Shown here piece after piece: positions 35,151-47,102 of a stretch of DNA of 64,000 nucleotides (within the stretch, counting starts at the first letter, position 1; each line of letters begins with the position of its first letter). A model generated the notes under the pieces. It was given only the letters and a program-made list of their open reading frames with translations. It searched no databases and was not told the origin of the DNA. Both the position numbers and the translations under genes were made by a program. The DNA is from Triplophysa rosa (Eukaryota; Chordata; Actinopteri; Cypriniformes; Nemacheilidae): contig NC_079913.1 in NCBI RefSeq assembly GCF_024868665.1, positions 14,325,817-14,389,816 of the forward strand, read 5' to 3'.

Positions 35151-35837
35151 CGGTAGGGCATACGCCTGCGGAAGCCCTTCCCCCTCCGGGGGGGGGGCAG
35201 TGGCGGTCCCGCCTCACTTCTTTCCCCTCGGGTAAAGAACAGGCATTCCATCCATCACTAAGCACCCTTCCAGGGGACAGGCTGGGCAGAGCAGCCCTGC
35301 CCCTTTAGGCCGGGGAACAGTTGAGTTATCTCCCACATAGCTCTAACCGGACCTAGTGCTCCAGACGTGGTAACACACCCTCCGTGGGCTGTTCCGTCTG
35401 ATGTATCCTAATGAATGGTTCCCACCTTGGCAACCCATGACCTCCCCAGGTGGACTCCCACCTTGTGGTTAACTCCTGCAGTCCGCACATTCCTCCCATG
35501 AGTTCTCCCCTGATGGTGAGACCATGTGGTGTCTCCACTAATTCCTCCCTACGGTAGGTAGTGGCCTCTGCAGCGTTTTTCCCCCAGGGGGAATAATGCT
35601 TACCCAGTGGCCCGTACGGTGCCGGGCGGCTTCTCGCCATTTAGAGAATTAGGCCTCCGCCCGTGACGGCCGGCGTTAGGGGGCTTCCCAACTTTTTGTG
35701 GAAAGCTCTGGGTCCCCCTTCCTCTCCACTGGAAGGTCATAATTTCGCGCTAGCGTGTTCGTCTGACTCGCCCAGGCCAGTCAACGTCGCTCCGCAGAGA
35801 TTGTGACGCGGCTCAGTGCTGTGGCGTTTTCCATAGG

Positions 35838-35945
35838 AACCCCATTCTGTCGGTTCGACACAACGTCGAGAGACCGACAGAAAGGGAACGTCTTGGTTAC
35901 GGATGTAACCTCGGTTCCCTGATGGAGGGAACGAGACGTTGTGTC
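35838..35945. repeat. DIRS A internal complementary region
   Basis: The first half (to GACAGAAAGGGAAC) is the reverse complement of the left tip. The second half (GTCTTGGTTACGGATG onward) is the reverse complement of the right tip. The two are fused head to tail. This is the diagnostic DIRS structure used to complete the circular DNA intermediate. Confidence 0.88.
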
Positions 35946-36246
35946 CCTCATGCCACAACACTGGCCGCCCACCCCAGCGGTCGGGGGAGGATGCTTTAGG
36001 CTCCTCAGACCAAAGGTGAATGAATGAGCACGCCGGCTTCCCTCTTATACCCGGACATCCGGGGAGGAGCCCGGCATGCAAATTTCATTCGCCAATTTTC
36101 ATTGGCCTTTTCTAAATACTCAGAAGATGATAGGTTTTCAAGACAAACCCCATTCTGTCGGTTCGACACAACGTCTCGTTCCCTCCATCAGGGAACCGAG
36201 GTTACATCCGTAACCAAGACGTACTCTACCCACCTCTGAATGTAGC

Positions 36247-37164
36247 AAGATTTTTCTTAACAGTTGTATTACTTGAACACAATGGGTAAATGGCTCCCAA
36301 GAGTGCAGCTATGCAGCAGTTGCGAATACTGTAGGTGTCAAGTATTGGCTTACTTTAAAAAACATTTTCAAAGTTCTTTGGATATGCAAATTCCGAATGG
36401 AAAAATTCAAATTGCTCCGTTTGAACACCAGTGTGGCTTGTGACATCACTGAACCCGAGTCATGCAAGAGTCTAGACAGAATTACGTGTTATGTTACATG
36501 TCAGTTTATTGTAAAATGGATTCTATTGTTCTTCGTTTCAAACAACATGTTGCTCCGTGTTGTGGAAAAGACCTTACAGAATGTGAACAAAGAGCCCATA
36601 TAATGGATCAATGGCTTCCCCAAGTGAATAGAGCCTTTGTTTCACTCAAATAAGTAGGGAACAGTACTTTTTCTCTAGGTGCTTAATCCACTAGGAGGGT
36701 TCAGGTCCAGTCCACTAAGCTGCATTTGATGGTTCTGGTCATAAGGTCCATGGGTACAGATGTATATATTGCGTAGGATTTTTTTCTTTTATAAAGAAGA
36801 CTTTTACCGAAATGCCCATAATGGGAAACTCCAGTGGGAGTGCGTGACCATAACTACATTTCTTAGTTCACAGTGTGTAATGGACACACCCCTACATGGT
36901 CTATCTAATGTCACCTTCTAGATTCTATTGTACATTTCCTGTCATTTGGAGTAGTTCACAAGTACTGTATGTTAAAAGAGCAAGCAAGATTGTATGCTGT
37001 TTTGGAGCACCTGGAAGTCAAGAGAAACCTTCTTTTGGAGCTTTTAGAAACATCATTGGGGATTTTGTTCCTATATTAGAACTTTTCAGGCAACTTCTAG
37101 TTACAAACTGTTACTGTAACATAACTAGGAATGCCGTCTTGATACATTAGAGTAAACTGACGAC
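36247..37164. other. apparently unique intron sequence upstream of the putative alternative exon
   Basis: No repeat ends or domains recognised. It could hold an internal promoter for the exon at 37165: ATGTATATATTGCG near 36760 is TATA-like. That is inference only. Confidence 0.35.
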
Positions 37165-37219
37165 ATGGACTTCATCCATAATGAAGCCACAGATTACATC
37201 AATGGCAACCTCAAACTCA
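37165..37219 (+). CDS. gramd4: putative alternative first exon of gramd4
   Basis: ATG opens 18 codons (MDFIHNEATDYINGNLKL) and leaves one base before a good donor CTCA/GTAAGTGC. Phase 1 is exactly what the exon at 53490 requires; splicing would give ...NLKL-K-EELRKLREETN. It sits in otherwise unannotated intron sequence among transposons. No acceptor is needed if transcription starts nearby. I do not recognise the peptide from another gene. Support is limited to start codon, donor strength, phase and location, so it could be chance (roughly a one-in-three phase match). Confidence 0.42.
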
Positions 37220-40200
37220 GTAAGTGCCCATCGCTAAATTATCTGAGCTCTTGCTACTTTTAATAATATCTGGTTCTTTATTTACAGTGCATTGTTATTA
37301 ATTAGTTCTGTCAACGTTATTGCATGCGATACATTTTTTTCAGATTAACGTGTCAAAATATTTAACACAATTAACACGGCATCCGTTTATTTGGTCATCC
37401 TTTGTCTAGCGTTACATTATATAATCACTAGCGGTGTAACGGCTCTCAGTAAAAAATTGAACCGCACGGTTCTCCACCAACGGTTCGGCGTTGGACCGTG
37501 GCTCATCTTAAATCTGACGACGCATTTATAATGTGGTTCGTTAAAAATTATAATGCGTAAAACAGACAAAGTTCAGCTAATGTATGTTTGTCGATGGATA
37601 CACATTTAATACCTACAACAAATCAAATAACGTAGACAAATTTCAATAGGATTGACGTATGCTGTACAGTCATTTATGCTTTCATCACCCGGGTGTTGTG
37701 AGCGCGCAAGTGCAGGTGAGACCTGAACAGCACATGTTGCTGTTTAAACTACACTCATTCAAGCCTTGCCAATTTAAACATTTAAGTGCAAGATGATGCA
37801 CAAGAAAACTCGCTTCAAGCGCGCACAAGGAAAGTCTCAGACATGGGGCAAATATTGAGTTGTCTTTCAAGCGCTTAAACGGACAAATTCACACACGAAG
37901 TAGGTCAACATTCCCCTCTTGTCGAGTATCTTAACAAACATAGTAGGTTATGTCTTAAGTGAACGGACGAAACAGATGAAAAAATGACAAGCTATAGCAC
38001 ATAATCTAAATAAACAGAACAAATTAAGCATTGCATTAGGTTTTTAGGCTTAGTGCGTTCAGATACAGATATAATCAAATTCAATAATCAAAATGCAAAA
38101 TAATATTTTGAGATAACTGAATGCATATTCTTCACTGTGATACATATAAAAATGACACAACTTAACTGACTGTTTTCCAGGAGACTCGTAAAATCGGGTA
38201 TTTTGACATACTTCTGTATGTATTTGTCCCTTCAAGCACAAGAAGACACGGAAAGCAAGGAAGAGAGAGGTCTGAGACACGACCTGATCGAGCAAGTCAC
38301 AAATCCGTGGGCCTACATACATTGAATTTGCCATGTTGCGCCGCCATGTTTTGTACAGTAGCCCCAAACGGACAAATGGCTCTACAAAGCGCGTTTCCTC
38401 TCCCTCTACCCTGCGGTACATAGTCCGGTTGTCCCTGACTTTACAAAGGGGGGAAAAACGTCTACTTACTTACTCCTAACTGCTATCTTGCTGTCAGATC
38501 AAACGCCTTTAACAGACGATCTTTCTCTCCAACGTCTCTCTGCTGGAAAGTATCTCCATAGATATCTCAGTATCTCTGCTAAAAGCCTTAGTAACGTTTC
38601 CGCGGGTCCTAACGCATCTCTTCTGGAAAGTCTTTATAATATTACCGCAGGTCCTAGCTCCTGTCTGACTTTTATCCTTCTTTTTATCCTTAAAATCCAC
38701 AGACCCTTTATTTTATTAAATAAATAAGACATTGGTCTGTCTAAAGTATTTCTAACGCCCGCATGATCTCTTCCCTGCTTCAACATGAGAAAATGCGTTG
38801 TCTCAGCCGACGACATCCTTGTACTGTGGTGGCCACCATTGTGTTTCGAAAGGGAGGGCTGAGCGGACGTGTGCAGAGGACTGAGAGATTAGTTGCAATT
38901 CTAAAAATTGTGTGTTAGAAGTCTGGAATGGTGAGAAAACATTGTGCTTTGTACGATTTTTGTCTTTAAACCAACCTTTTAGGTCTTTAGCCCGTAAAGT
39001 TTAAATCCTGTCTGGCTAGCGCGTGGAGAGTAGGCGGTGTTTTGTGGCTGCTCGAACACCTTCAACCACATGAGCGTCTACACCACAAACATAATCCGGT
39101 CGAACCCCTCTTCTGGAAGTGGTAGAAAGTTGACAAGCTCAAAACGTTTCACACCCCGTTTACACATGTATTTGTGATCCGATCGGACCCCTAGATCCGC
39201 CAGTGTGTCAAACAAATGTCTTTGAATTAAATAAGGTTTTATATTAATATAATTAATTGTCTATATGAAATTCTCACAATACACAGTAAAAATGCTCACT
39301 ACTATTTCAAAAGATGTCCCTGTTCTTCTCATGTTATCCCTCTTAACTATTTCTCATATTTCTTGTGGTTAACAGTACGACTTTGTTTGTAATCCTTGGA
39401 AAACTACACAAAATTTAAACAATAAATTGAAGCTTAAGGTCAAAGCTATCCTTTGGTGTGTCCTGCTCCTAAACTTTGTGGCTTCTCTGACTTCATCATA
39501 ATTCTGAAACATGTTGTCCTCTCGCTGATCTCCTCTGTCATCTGATTTTGACTGGGAGCTGAGGAAATACATATAGCCTAGTAGTATTAATGATTTGAAA
39601 ATCACACTCGTAGCATAACAATGGGAGGTAAGTGAGAACGTTAACATATATTAAAAAACATCCAAATTTAAGTTACAGGCCTATTTGAACCTCATAATTA
39701 AAATAATAAATGTGGGGGGAAATGACAAAAAAGGTCCACCCCTTCCACAAGGTTGGCTACGGTCCTGTATAAACAAACATGTCTTACCGGGAACTGTGTT
39801 ATTGATATCTGGTCAAATTGTTGTTTAAAGGTAAAGCTATTGAAGTGCTGAAAATTGTTGATAAACTCGGTGTAAAGATGATGTTATTCAGTGTTAACCA
39901 TCCTTACGAGCTAGATGCTAATAGCAATAGCATCCAAGCTGTCCATGTATTTTCAAACGTATAGTTTAAAGTGCTTTTCCATTTTACTAGACAGGGGGGC
40001 AGCTGAGAGTCTCACAATGCTGACGAACATCGTTTATTGTAATCGGGCGAACTTTATGTACGCAGCGAGTACAAATATTCATCTTCTCCTCTGTCATGTT
40101 CACAGCTCTAGGTAGAGATGAATGGCTTCCGGTGGGGCAGCGGATGTTTTCTTGCACCCTGAGCGTAAACGCGGACGTGACCGTGCATATAGTCCATTTT

Positions 40201-40903
40201 TTAATCGATTGACAGCACTATTAATTATAGATTTGGAAGTGGTTTGGCTTCAGTTGCAGGTAATTGGAAAAAGGAAATTGATGCGCTTGACTCTTAAGGG
40301 CAATTTATTTGCCACTGTCACTGCTTAAAGCTTCTCCGACAGCGTACACAACAAGCTGCTTCTTCTTCGGCTCCTGTCTTGATTAGACAAGCAACATGCT
40401 CGTGGATACTTATGACTAATTGTAAATGTGGACAACAACGCACAAATATAAACAAAAACTATGCGCTGCCAATGGCATAGAGGCTACAGCATAGGTCCGA
40501 AACAGAACCATAAATCTCCCTTTAGCATCCCCACACACTGGCTGGTATTGTCATGGAACATTGTGACAGCAGTATAAGAAGGTCATGCCCATAGCTTTAT
40601 TCCTGTAACACAATGTGAAATAACAGTAGGCCTATGAGGACAGCAAGCAAGGACACTGGTAAATTACATTTACCCTGGCAGAGAGAAAGTAAGAGAGGAA
40701 TTTACAATGTTGGACATGGGGGCATGTTAGCAGTTATTTGTTCCTTTGTCCGAGCTGGGTTCATTCATCGCTGCTGTGCTCTTAATAGGTTTACATGAAT
40801 CACTGCCATGCTTAGTAAGAGCACACTTAAGCTTTCTAAGGTCAGCAGCCTACAGTAACCTTAACTTTTTATATTCGGGTCACTAGTTCTGATGTATTCA
40901 AAT
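37220..40903. other. intron with old repeat fragments
   Basis: 37305-37430 is an inverted end fragment of the hAT family seen at 17977 (CATCCGTTT and CTTTGTCTAGCGTTACATTA are shared). A CACTAGCGGTGTAACGG segment follows at about 37434. Around 38280-38420 is a fish repeat that reads AACATGGCGGCGCAACATGG on the minus strand. No coding exon other than the one at 37165 is supported. Confidence 0.5.
38955..39195 (+). repeat. dispersed repeat, also at 1488
   Basis: Shares ACCAACCTTTTAGGTC, GTGGCTGCTCGAAC and CTCAAAACGTTTCACACCCC with 1488-1745. The two copies are well diverged. Confidence 0.6.
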
Positions 40904-41634
40904 CAGAGGTGTGAAGTACTTGAGCATTTTTACTCTCAAGCACATATGTACTTTAAAGGAGTGTTTTTACTTCCTTTTACTAGGCTACATTATAAAGCAT
41001 CATCATTTTTACTCCACTACATTTAATAACTACATGTCAATTTTCTTACCTTTAGAACTTCAGTATATTAAAAATCTAGTACTTAAAATCTACGTAAACA
41101 TTTATTTATCAAGTGTTGTACTCAAGGATTAAAAGGTTAAAAACAACATTTCTTTAAGAAATGTAGTGGAGTAAAAAGTATGATGTGCTGTATAATGTAG
41201 GGAAGTATTTTTTGTCCAAAGTAAAAACTCTGATAAAGTACAGATATTTTAAAATGTTATTGAAAGTAAAAATGCTTAAGTACTATCCACCTCTGGCAAT
41301 AAAAGATAAAAATATATGCAATTCTACGTTGATCAAGAAAAACAGTGCTAGTATCGGATCAGGATCGGCCGGTACTCAGAATTCAGGTATCGGAATCGGA
41401 TCGGCAAAGGAAAAAGTGGTATCGGTGCATCCCTACCTAAGACTAAAAATACCTGAGTACTACTTGAGTCTTACTTGAGAGTAAAAATACCCAAGAACTG
41501 AAAGTAAAAATTCTGGAATACTGCTCGAGAATAAAAATATTCAAGTACTGCTTAAGTGTAAAAATATGTGAGTACTGTTTGAGAGTAAAAATATTTGAGC
41601 ACTGCTTGAGAGTAAAAATGCTCAAGTACTTCTG
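40904..41634. mobile_element. hAT-type element with internal minisatellite
   Basis: Ends CAGAGGTGTGAAGTACTTGAGC and GCTCAAGTACTTCTG with a perfect 8-bp duplication ATTCAAAT (40896-40903, 41635-41642). A fragment with GGATCGGCCGGTACTC (about 41320-41440) is nested inside. No transposase. Confidence 0.86.
41461..41634. repeat. ~27-bp minisatellite
   Basis: About six imperfect units of the form ACTGCTTGAGAGTAAAAATA plus seven bases, forming the right arm of the hAT element and grading into its terminal repeat. Confidence 0.75.
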
Positions 41635-41642
41635 ATTCAAAT

Positions 41643-42511
41643 ATGTTGTTGTCAATCATAAATTAGAACTGGCAGTGGTCATGACAAGCTCAACTTTTAT
41701 TGTCTGGGTTTATTTAACTTTCAGGATGCACAGGTTTTAATCAGTCCGCTGGAAACAAAGTCTACTACATTGTGCACTCTTAATGAACAAGTTACTGGGT
41801 TTGCAAATGTTTGTGAGGTTTATTCTGTAAAATCACTGAAACATTCACAGTTGTGTCTGTTAATAGCATGTAAACTACTAAACAGACTCCTAGTAATTAT
41901 CCTCAACCCATCGATTCTAAACAACTTCATGTTCAACTGGATTCTGCAACACTAACACCTAGACCTTTTTACATCTAAAGATAACTTACATTTCTGTGAT
42001 AATGCTAATGCCAGGCAATATGTGTGCTGATGAAATTCTGTTTGATAGTAAAAATGTTTGAAATGTTGTCTGAACCAGCTGCTTGGTCGAGATACATCTT
42101 GTCAAAGGAAAGATTAGACTGCTGTTCATCTCAATGCATGTACATGCTGCAATTACGCTTGGTCTTTTCTCGATTGCATAGCAATCCTATCAGTAAAAAT
42201 TTCATTTGGCCAAGTGTAAATACCCCGTGGTTGTTCGCTTTGCATGTTGGTCAGACAGTTTCTTTCTGTCTAAGTGGGTTTCTTGCTGAGAATAAAATGC
42301 AAAGAGGATTTAACTTTGTTAAGAGATAAAGTTTGATTAGGCAAATATACTAACTACATAGAGACTATTATTAGAAAGTAGGGCTAAAAAAGGGTTGCTG
42401 CGAGCTTGTATCTAGTTTATATGCTTGTTATACAGTATGTTGAAAGTCAAAAAATAAAACGGTCAGCAGAGAAAGACATTGAGTTAAAATGTGATATTAA
42501 AAGGGAAATGG
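41643..42511. other. unannotated intron sequence
   Basis: AT-rich. No exon or bounded element recognised. Confidence 0.5.
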
Positions 42512-43108
42512 TGTCACTGTCCTGCCTTATGAATTTCTAGTCGTGTGGCAGGATCGGGACAGAGCCCTTAGGTTATATGTGAGAAGGCCATGAGATGTTT
42601 GTTTTTGACATCTCATGTGTTTTCTCGTGTCTTGTCATTGGCCCCGCCCCTCTCGTTTCTTGTATTGCTTCCCTGCCGTGTCTAATGTTTCCCACCTGCC
42701 CTGCGTAATTATCCCTCGTTTGTCTCTCCTTTATAATTCCCTCTTGTTTCATTGTCTTGTTGCTCGTGGACTACGTTGTGTATGTGTGTGTTTGGTGAAT
42801 GTCCCCCGTAAGTGCTACTCTGTTAGTTCTCGTCTTGTTCCTGCCTTGTCTTTGGGATTATTATTTAACGTTTTGGACTTCCCTGCCTTTTACTTTGACG
42901 TTTGGTCGTGTTTTGTTTTGTTATTTCATTCTGCTGTTTTTGGCCCCCTTGTGGGAAGTTTTTGTTCTAGTTTTGAATTTTAGTTCGTTCTTGGTTTGAC
43001 ACCCCCTCGTGGGTTTTTGTTTTGTATTTTTATTATTAAAGTCTTGTTGTTTTGTTAACCCCTTCACGCCTGCCTGCATCTGGGTTCTTTCCACCGCCGA
43101 TCGTGACA
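42512..43108 (+). mobile_element. solo LTR, 597 bp
   Basis: Starts TGTCACTG and ends CGTGACA; flanks AATGG and AATAG fit an aged 5-bp duplication. TTTATAATTCC and ATTAAAG mark promoter and polyadenylation signals in this orientation. Same family as 8499-9083 (opposite strand), sharing GGATCGGGACAGAGCCCTTA. Confidence 0.8.
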
Positions 43109-43509
43109 AATAGAGTTTTATTTAAGGGACGGAGAAACAAAGATGGATATGAACAATGACCTCACAGCTTCTTGTGGCTGGTCTGTGACTCTCTCTCTCT
43201 CTCTTTACATCTACATTTAGACTTTTCTACTGAAAGAAAGTGAGAAAGGGAGAAGAAGCAGAGACAGATTTATGTCACGCCCTTCTCAGAATTTTAACCC
43301 TGGTATGCTATCTTTTGTATTACAAAACCTTTTTGTGGTGATTCTTACTTATTTCTTAACTCATAATTGTGGAGACAGTTGTTTTTAAAATACAAAACAG
43401 TCGAAATTCAAACCTGTATGACTTTCTTCTGCAGAACACAAAAGAAGATATTTTGAAAAATGTTGTTAACAGAAAACCGTTGGTCCCCTTTGATTTACAT
43501 TGGTTTTGT
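43109..43509. other. intron with fish repeat remnant
   Basis: A CT microsatellite near 43190, then a repeat with TTCTTCTGCAGAACACAAAA and TTGGTCCCCTTTGATTTACA. This repeat resumes after 44762 with CAATGGGACCCAACGG, so it was split by the hAT element that follows. Confidence 0.55.
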
Positions 43510-43517
43510 GTCCATAC

Positions 43518-44754
43518 TAGGGGTGTAACGATACACTCAGCTCACGATTCGGTACATATCTCGATGCTGGGTTCACGATACGATACACATCTCGATATTT
43601 GGAACAACATTCAAATTCAAATAACATTATTTTCAAAATATTAACAATTTCAGTAACTTATTTTGTTGCACATACAACTTAATAAAGAATTTTAACATTT
43701 TAAGGCTTAACTGAAATTAGAATTAAGATCAGTGTCGATTTTGACAACAAATTTTGATTTAGTTTTAGTCATAGTCTTTTGACTAAAATGCAATTTAGTT
43801 TTAGTCATCCCAATTTATCATAGTTTTAGTCTATTTTTAGTAGACGAAATCTACATTATATTAGTCTACTAAAATCTATCTGGATTAACTCATTTCATTG
43901 GTGTAATTAAATGTTCCATACAAAGATTGAACTGTTTCGACATAATTTACTTTACCTTGGAATTAAATTAAACCAGGTCATTACCTTTATTTTTCAGAAA
44001 AGTTGAGTAACTACTGGATATGCATTGTTGTAACAGAGAATATTAGACCATGAACGACTTGTAGCAGTTCATTCAGTCTCATTTTGACTCAATTGACTCG
44101 TTTGTTCAGTGAAGGGCGTGTTCATTCAATACATTCAACCAATGACAGAGCTCACACTCAAGCGCTACTGGCTCGTGTCTCTTTGAAGCTGCGCTGTCTT
44201 TGCTTGAGACAGTAATGACTGAGAAAAATCTTTCAAAAAGACATATTACATAAACTGTATTACATTTCTTCAATCATGGAAATTACATACTTATTTTTTA
44301 GCATGTCATTCGATCATTTAATATACAGTACGACTCACTTCATCGCTTCTCTGATCGGAACAGCGCTGGTTTCTTTTGGCTTACTTTATGTTGCATATCA
44401 CGTTAGCGGATAAATTAACATTGGCATTTAAAAACGTTTGTGCTGCCTTTGTAATGAGTTTCGGGGTGATTCGCCTGCAGTCACGCTTCAAGTTTGCTGT
44501 GTTTGAACGGCGATTGTGAAGGAAAATATGATGCTTTGTAAACCACTTGGAGACACAGATTGTGTCTTGTGCTTCTCTTTCTACCGCATATGTGAGATAA
44601 ACACACGTGACGCACTGGCACAGAGTATTTAGCGTCTTGACCGCTGAATGAATAGAATTAAACGTATCGTAAAGTATCCCCATCTCTCTACGATGCGCAT
44701 CGTGACATTTTTGCATCGCGAAATATCGTAATATGAAGTATCATTACACCCCTA
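43518..44754. mobile_element. hAT-type non-autonomous element, 1237 bp
   Basis: TIRs TAGGGGTGTAACGATAC and GTATCATTACACCCCTA with a perfect 8-bp duplication GTCCATAC (43510-43517, 44755-44762). Inserted into another repeat. No transposase frame seen. Confidence 0.88.
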
Positions 44755-45234
44755 GTCCATACAATAGAAGTCAATGGGACCCAACGGTTTTAGGATTTGA
44801 TTCAATGCACAAATAGGGCACATGTAAGTATAATACTTTAGGAGTTCAGGAGTTCAAGTCACCAACGTTTAGTATGAGCAAGAGTAATAGTTACGCTTAC
44901 CTTAGCAAATACTAATAGGTTTTAAAGGTTGGTATAGGGTCTTAGGCCTTTTACTGTAGCAAAACGTCTCGGTTACGTTTGTAACCTCGGTTCCCTGATG
45001 GAGGGAACGAGACGTTGTGTCGAACCGACAGATGGGGTTCGTCCCTGAGAACCAATCGTTTCCGACTACTTAGAAAAGGCCAATGAAAATTGGCAAATGA
45101 AATTTGCATGCCGGACTCCGCCCCGGACATCCGGGTATAAAAGGGAGACGGCGTGCATCATTCATTCACCTTAGTTCTGAGGAGCCTGAGACCTCTCACG
45201 ACTGCTGCAGAGGAAGCACGTGTTGTGGCAAGAG

Positions 45235-45340
45235 GACACAACGTCTCGTTCCCTCCATCAGGGAACCGAGGTTACAAACGTAACCGAGACGTTCCCTTTC
45301 TGTCGGTCTCTCGACGTTGTGTCGAACCGACAGATGGGGT
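45235..45340. repeat. DIRS B internal complementary region
   Basis: AACGTCTCGTTCCCTCC through GTAACCGAGAC-GTT-CCCTTTCTGTCGG through GTCGAACCGACAG. The complements of the two element tips are fused across GTT, the same arrangement as in copies A and C. Confidence 0.88.
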
Positions 45341-46037
45341 TCCAATGGAAAACGCCATAACACTGTGCCCTGTCACAATCTCAACGAAGCGACGGTGACT
45401 GGCCTGGGCGTGTCAGCCGTGAACGCTACCGTGAAAATGTAACCTACCAGTGGGTAGGTAGGGGGTCCCAGAGCTTTCTTGAAAGGTGGGAAGGCCCCTA
45501 CCTTCGGCCTCACAGGTGGCGGCCTTGTTTCTCTAACAGCGAGAAGCCGCCCGGAACCGTAAGGCACTGGATAAGCGCTACTCCCTAAGTGGGGGATGCG
45601 CTACAGAGACCACTTCCTACCGCAGGGAGGAGAATAGTGGAGATACCAACATGGTCTCACCGATGGGGAAGAACTCATGGGAAGAAGTGCGGCTGAAGAG
45701 AAAACCGCGAGGTGGAGGTCCACCCGGGGAGGTCATGGGTTACCAAGGTGGGAACCAGCATGAGGATACATCAGACGGAACCGCCCTACTGGGGAGTTGC
45801 AACGTCTGGTAGCACTAGGTCCGGTTAGAGCTATGCTGCGAATAACTCAGGTGAAACCCGGCCTAAGGGGCAGGGCTGCTCTGCCCAGCCCGCCCCAGGG
45901 GGTGCTTGCTTAGTGATGGATAGAGTGCCTGTTATTCGCCCAGTGGGGAAAGAATGGAGGCTAAATCGGTATACTGACCCACTCGAGAGAGAGGGGGAAA
46001 AGAACCGAACAGGCGTACACCCTACCAGTTGCCGGTC

Positions 46038-47102
46038 CTACATGTGGCCATGCAGGACGCGGGCTGACACCGGCTCTACGCGGAGGTTGTAAAACCTCGC
46101 GAAGGTGTTGGGTGTAGCCCAACCCGCAGCTCTGCAAATGTCTGCGAGAGAGGCCCCCCGTGCCAAGGCCCAAGAGGAGGCAACATCCCGGGTGGAGTGG
46201 GCCCTCACTCCTAGGGGGCACGGGCGATTTAGGGATTGGTAAACTGCCTTGACAGCGTCCACAATCCAGTGGGCCAACCTCTGCTTGGAGACAGCTCTCC
46301 CCTGTTGCTGACCTCCGAAACAGACAAAGAGCTGATCCGAGCTCCTGAAACTCTGTGTGCGGTCTAAGTAGAGGCGCAGCGCACGTACTGGATACAACAC
46401 GGATGGGGTTGGGTCTTCCTCCCCAGTGGGGAGCGCCTGTAAGTTCACCACCTGGTCCCGAAAAGGAGCGGTGGGAACCTTGGGCACGTAGCCGGGCCGA
46501 GGTCTCAGGATAACGTGAGAATCCCTGGGTCCGAATTCTAGGCAGTCAGGGGACACGGAGAAAGCCTGTAGATCCCCTACCCTCTTGATGGAGGCGAGCG
46601 CCAAAAGGAGAACCGTCTTTATTGTAAGATGAGGAAGAGAGGCATCCCCTAGGGGCTCGAAGGGGGGCCTGGTGAGACCTGACAGGGCTACATCCAGGTC
46701 CCAAGAGGGTATGGAGTGCGGACGAGGCGGGTTACGCCTTCTCGCACCCCTTAGGAATCTAATGACCAGGTCATGCTGCCCTAGACACTTTCCAGCAACT
46801 GAGTTGTGATGAGCAGCAATGGCGGCTACATACACTTTCAGTGTGGAGGGGGAGAGGTTAGTCTCGAGTCTCTCTTGTAGGAAGGACAGCACGGACCCGA
46901 TCGCACAACTCCGTGGGTCTTCTCCTCAAGAAGCACACCAGGTCGAGAAGAGGCGCCACTTGTAGGCGTACAGTCGCCTAGTGGCATGTGCCCTAGCCTG
47001 AGAAATGGTAGCTACCACCGCCGGGGGCAGACCACTCAGGATCTCCTCGTCCCGTCCAGGGGCCAGACATGGAGGTTCCAGAGGTCTGGCCTGGGATGCC
47101 AT
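46038..47102 (-). pseudogene. DIRS tyrosine recombinase, one nonsense codon
   Basis: From the ATG that overlaps the RT frame by 67 bases. The N-terminal SAM-like segment (ARAHATRRLYAYKWRLFSTW) is followed by TGA at 46928-46926, where copy C reads CGA (Arg), a CpG transition. Downstream the frame is open for 284 residues to the end. It has the catalytic Arg in SIKRVGDLQAF, the H-x-x-R box in RAHSTRDVASS, and the Tyr in NTFARFYNL. This enzyme would integrate the circular DIRS DNA without target duplication. Read-through or a repaired relative would be needed for activity. Confidence 0.88.

Larger units (their letters stand above)
30037..36222 (+). mobile_element. DIRS retrotransposon copy A, decayed
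   Basis: 6.2 kb, complete from left tip (TTCCCTTTCTGTCGG) to right tip (GTAACCAAGACG). Left inverted repeat, gag, RT/RNase H, tyrosine recombinase remnants, internal complementary region and right inverted repeat are all present. Reading frames are broken by many frameshifts and stops. No target duplication, as expected for tyrosine-recombinase integration. It contains a 375-bp internal tandem duplication. Confidence 0.9.
28834..36238. mobile_element. hAT-type element split by a DIRS insertion
   Basis: Ends CAGAGGTGGGTAG and CTACCCACCTCTG with a perfect 8-bp duplication AATGTAGC (28826-28833, 36239-36246). The hAT body is about 1.2 kb, full of ACTTTTACTTGAGTA motifs typical of this fish family. 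The remainder is DIRS copy A, inserted about 16 bp before the right end. It encodes no transposase. Confidence 0.9.

Noticed and set aside
38059..38421. 120-codon minus-strand frame
   Set aside because: Lies in a fish repeat and shows no recognisable domain or splice structure.
27860..39780. Inverted pair of GTAGCCAAGG-like motifs as ends of one 12-kb element
   Set aside because: Match is short, ends are not sharp and no duplication is visible; more likely two independent repeat copies.
41461..41634. Regularly spaced repeats as a CRISPR array
   Set aside because: Eukaryotic context, units contiguous without unique spacers, and located inside a hAT end.
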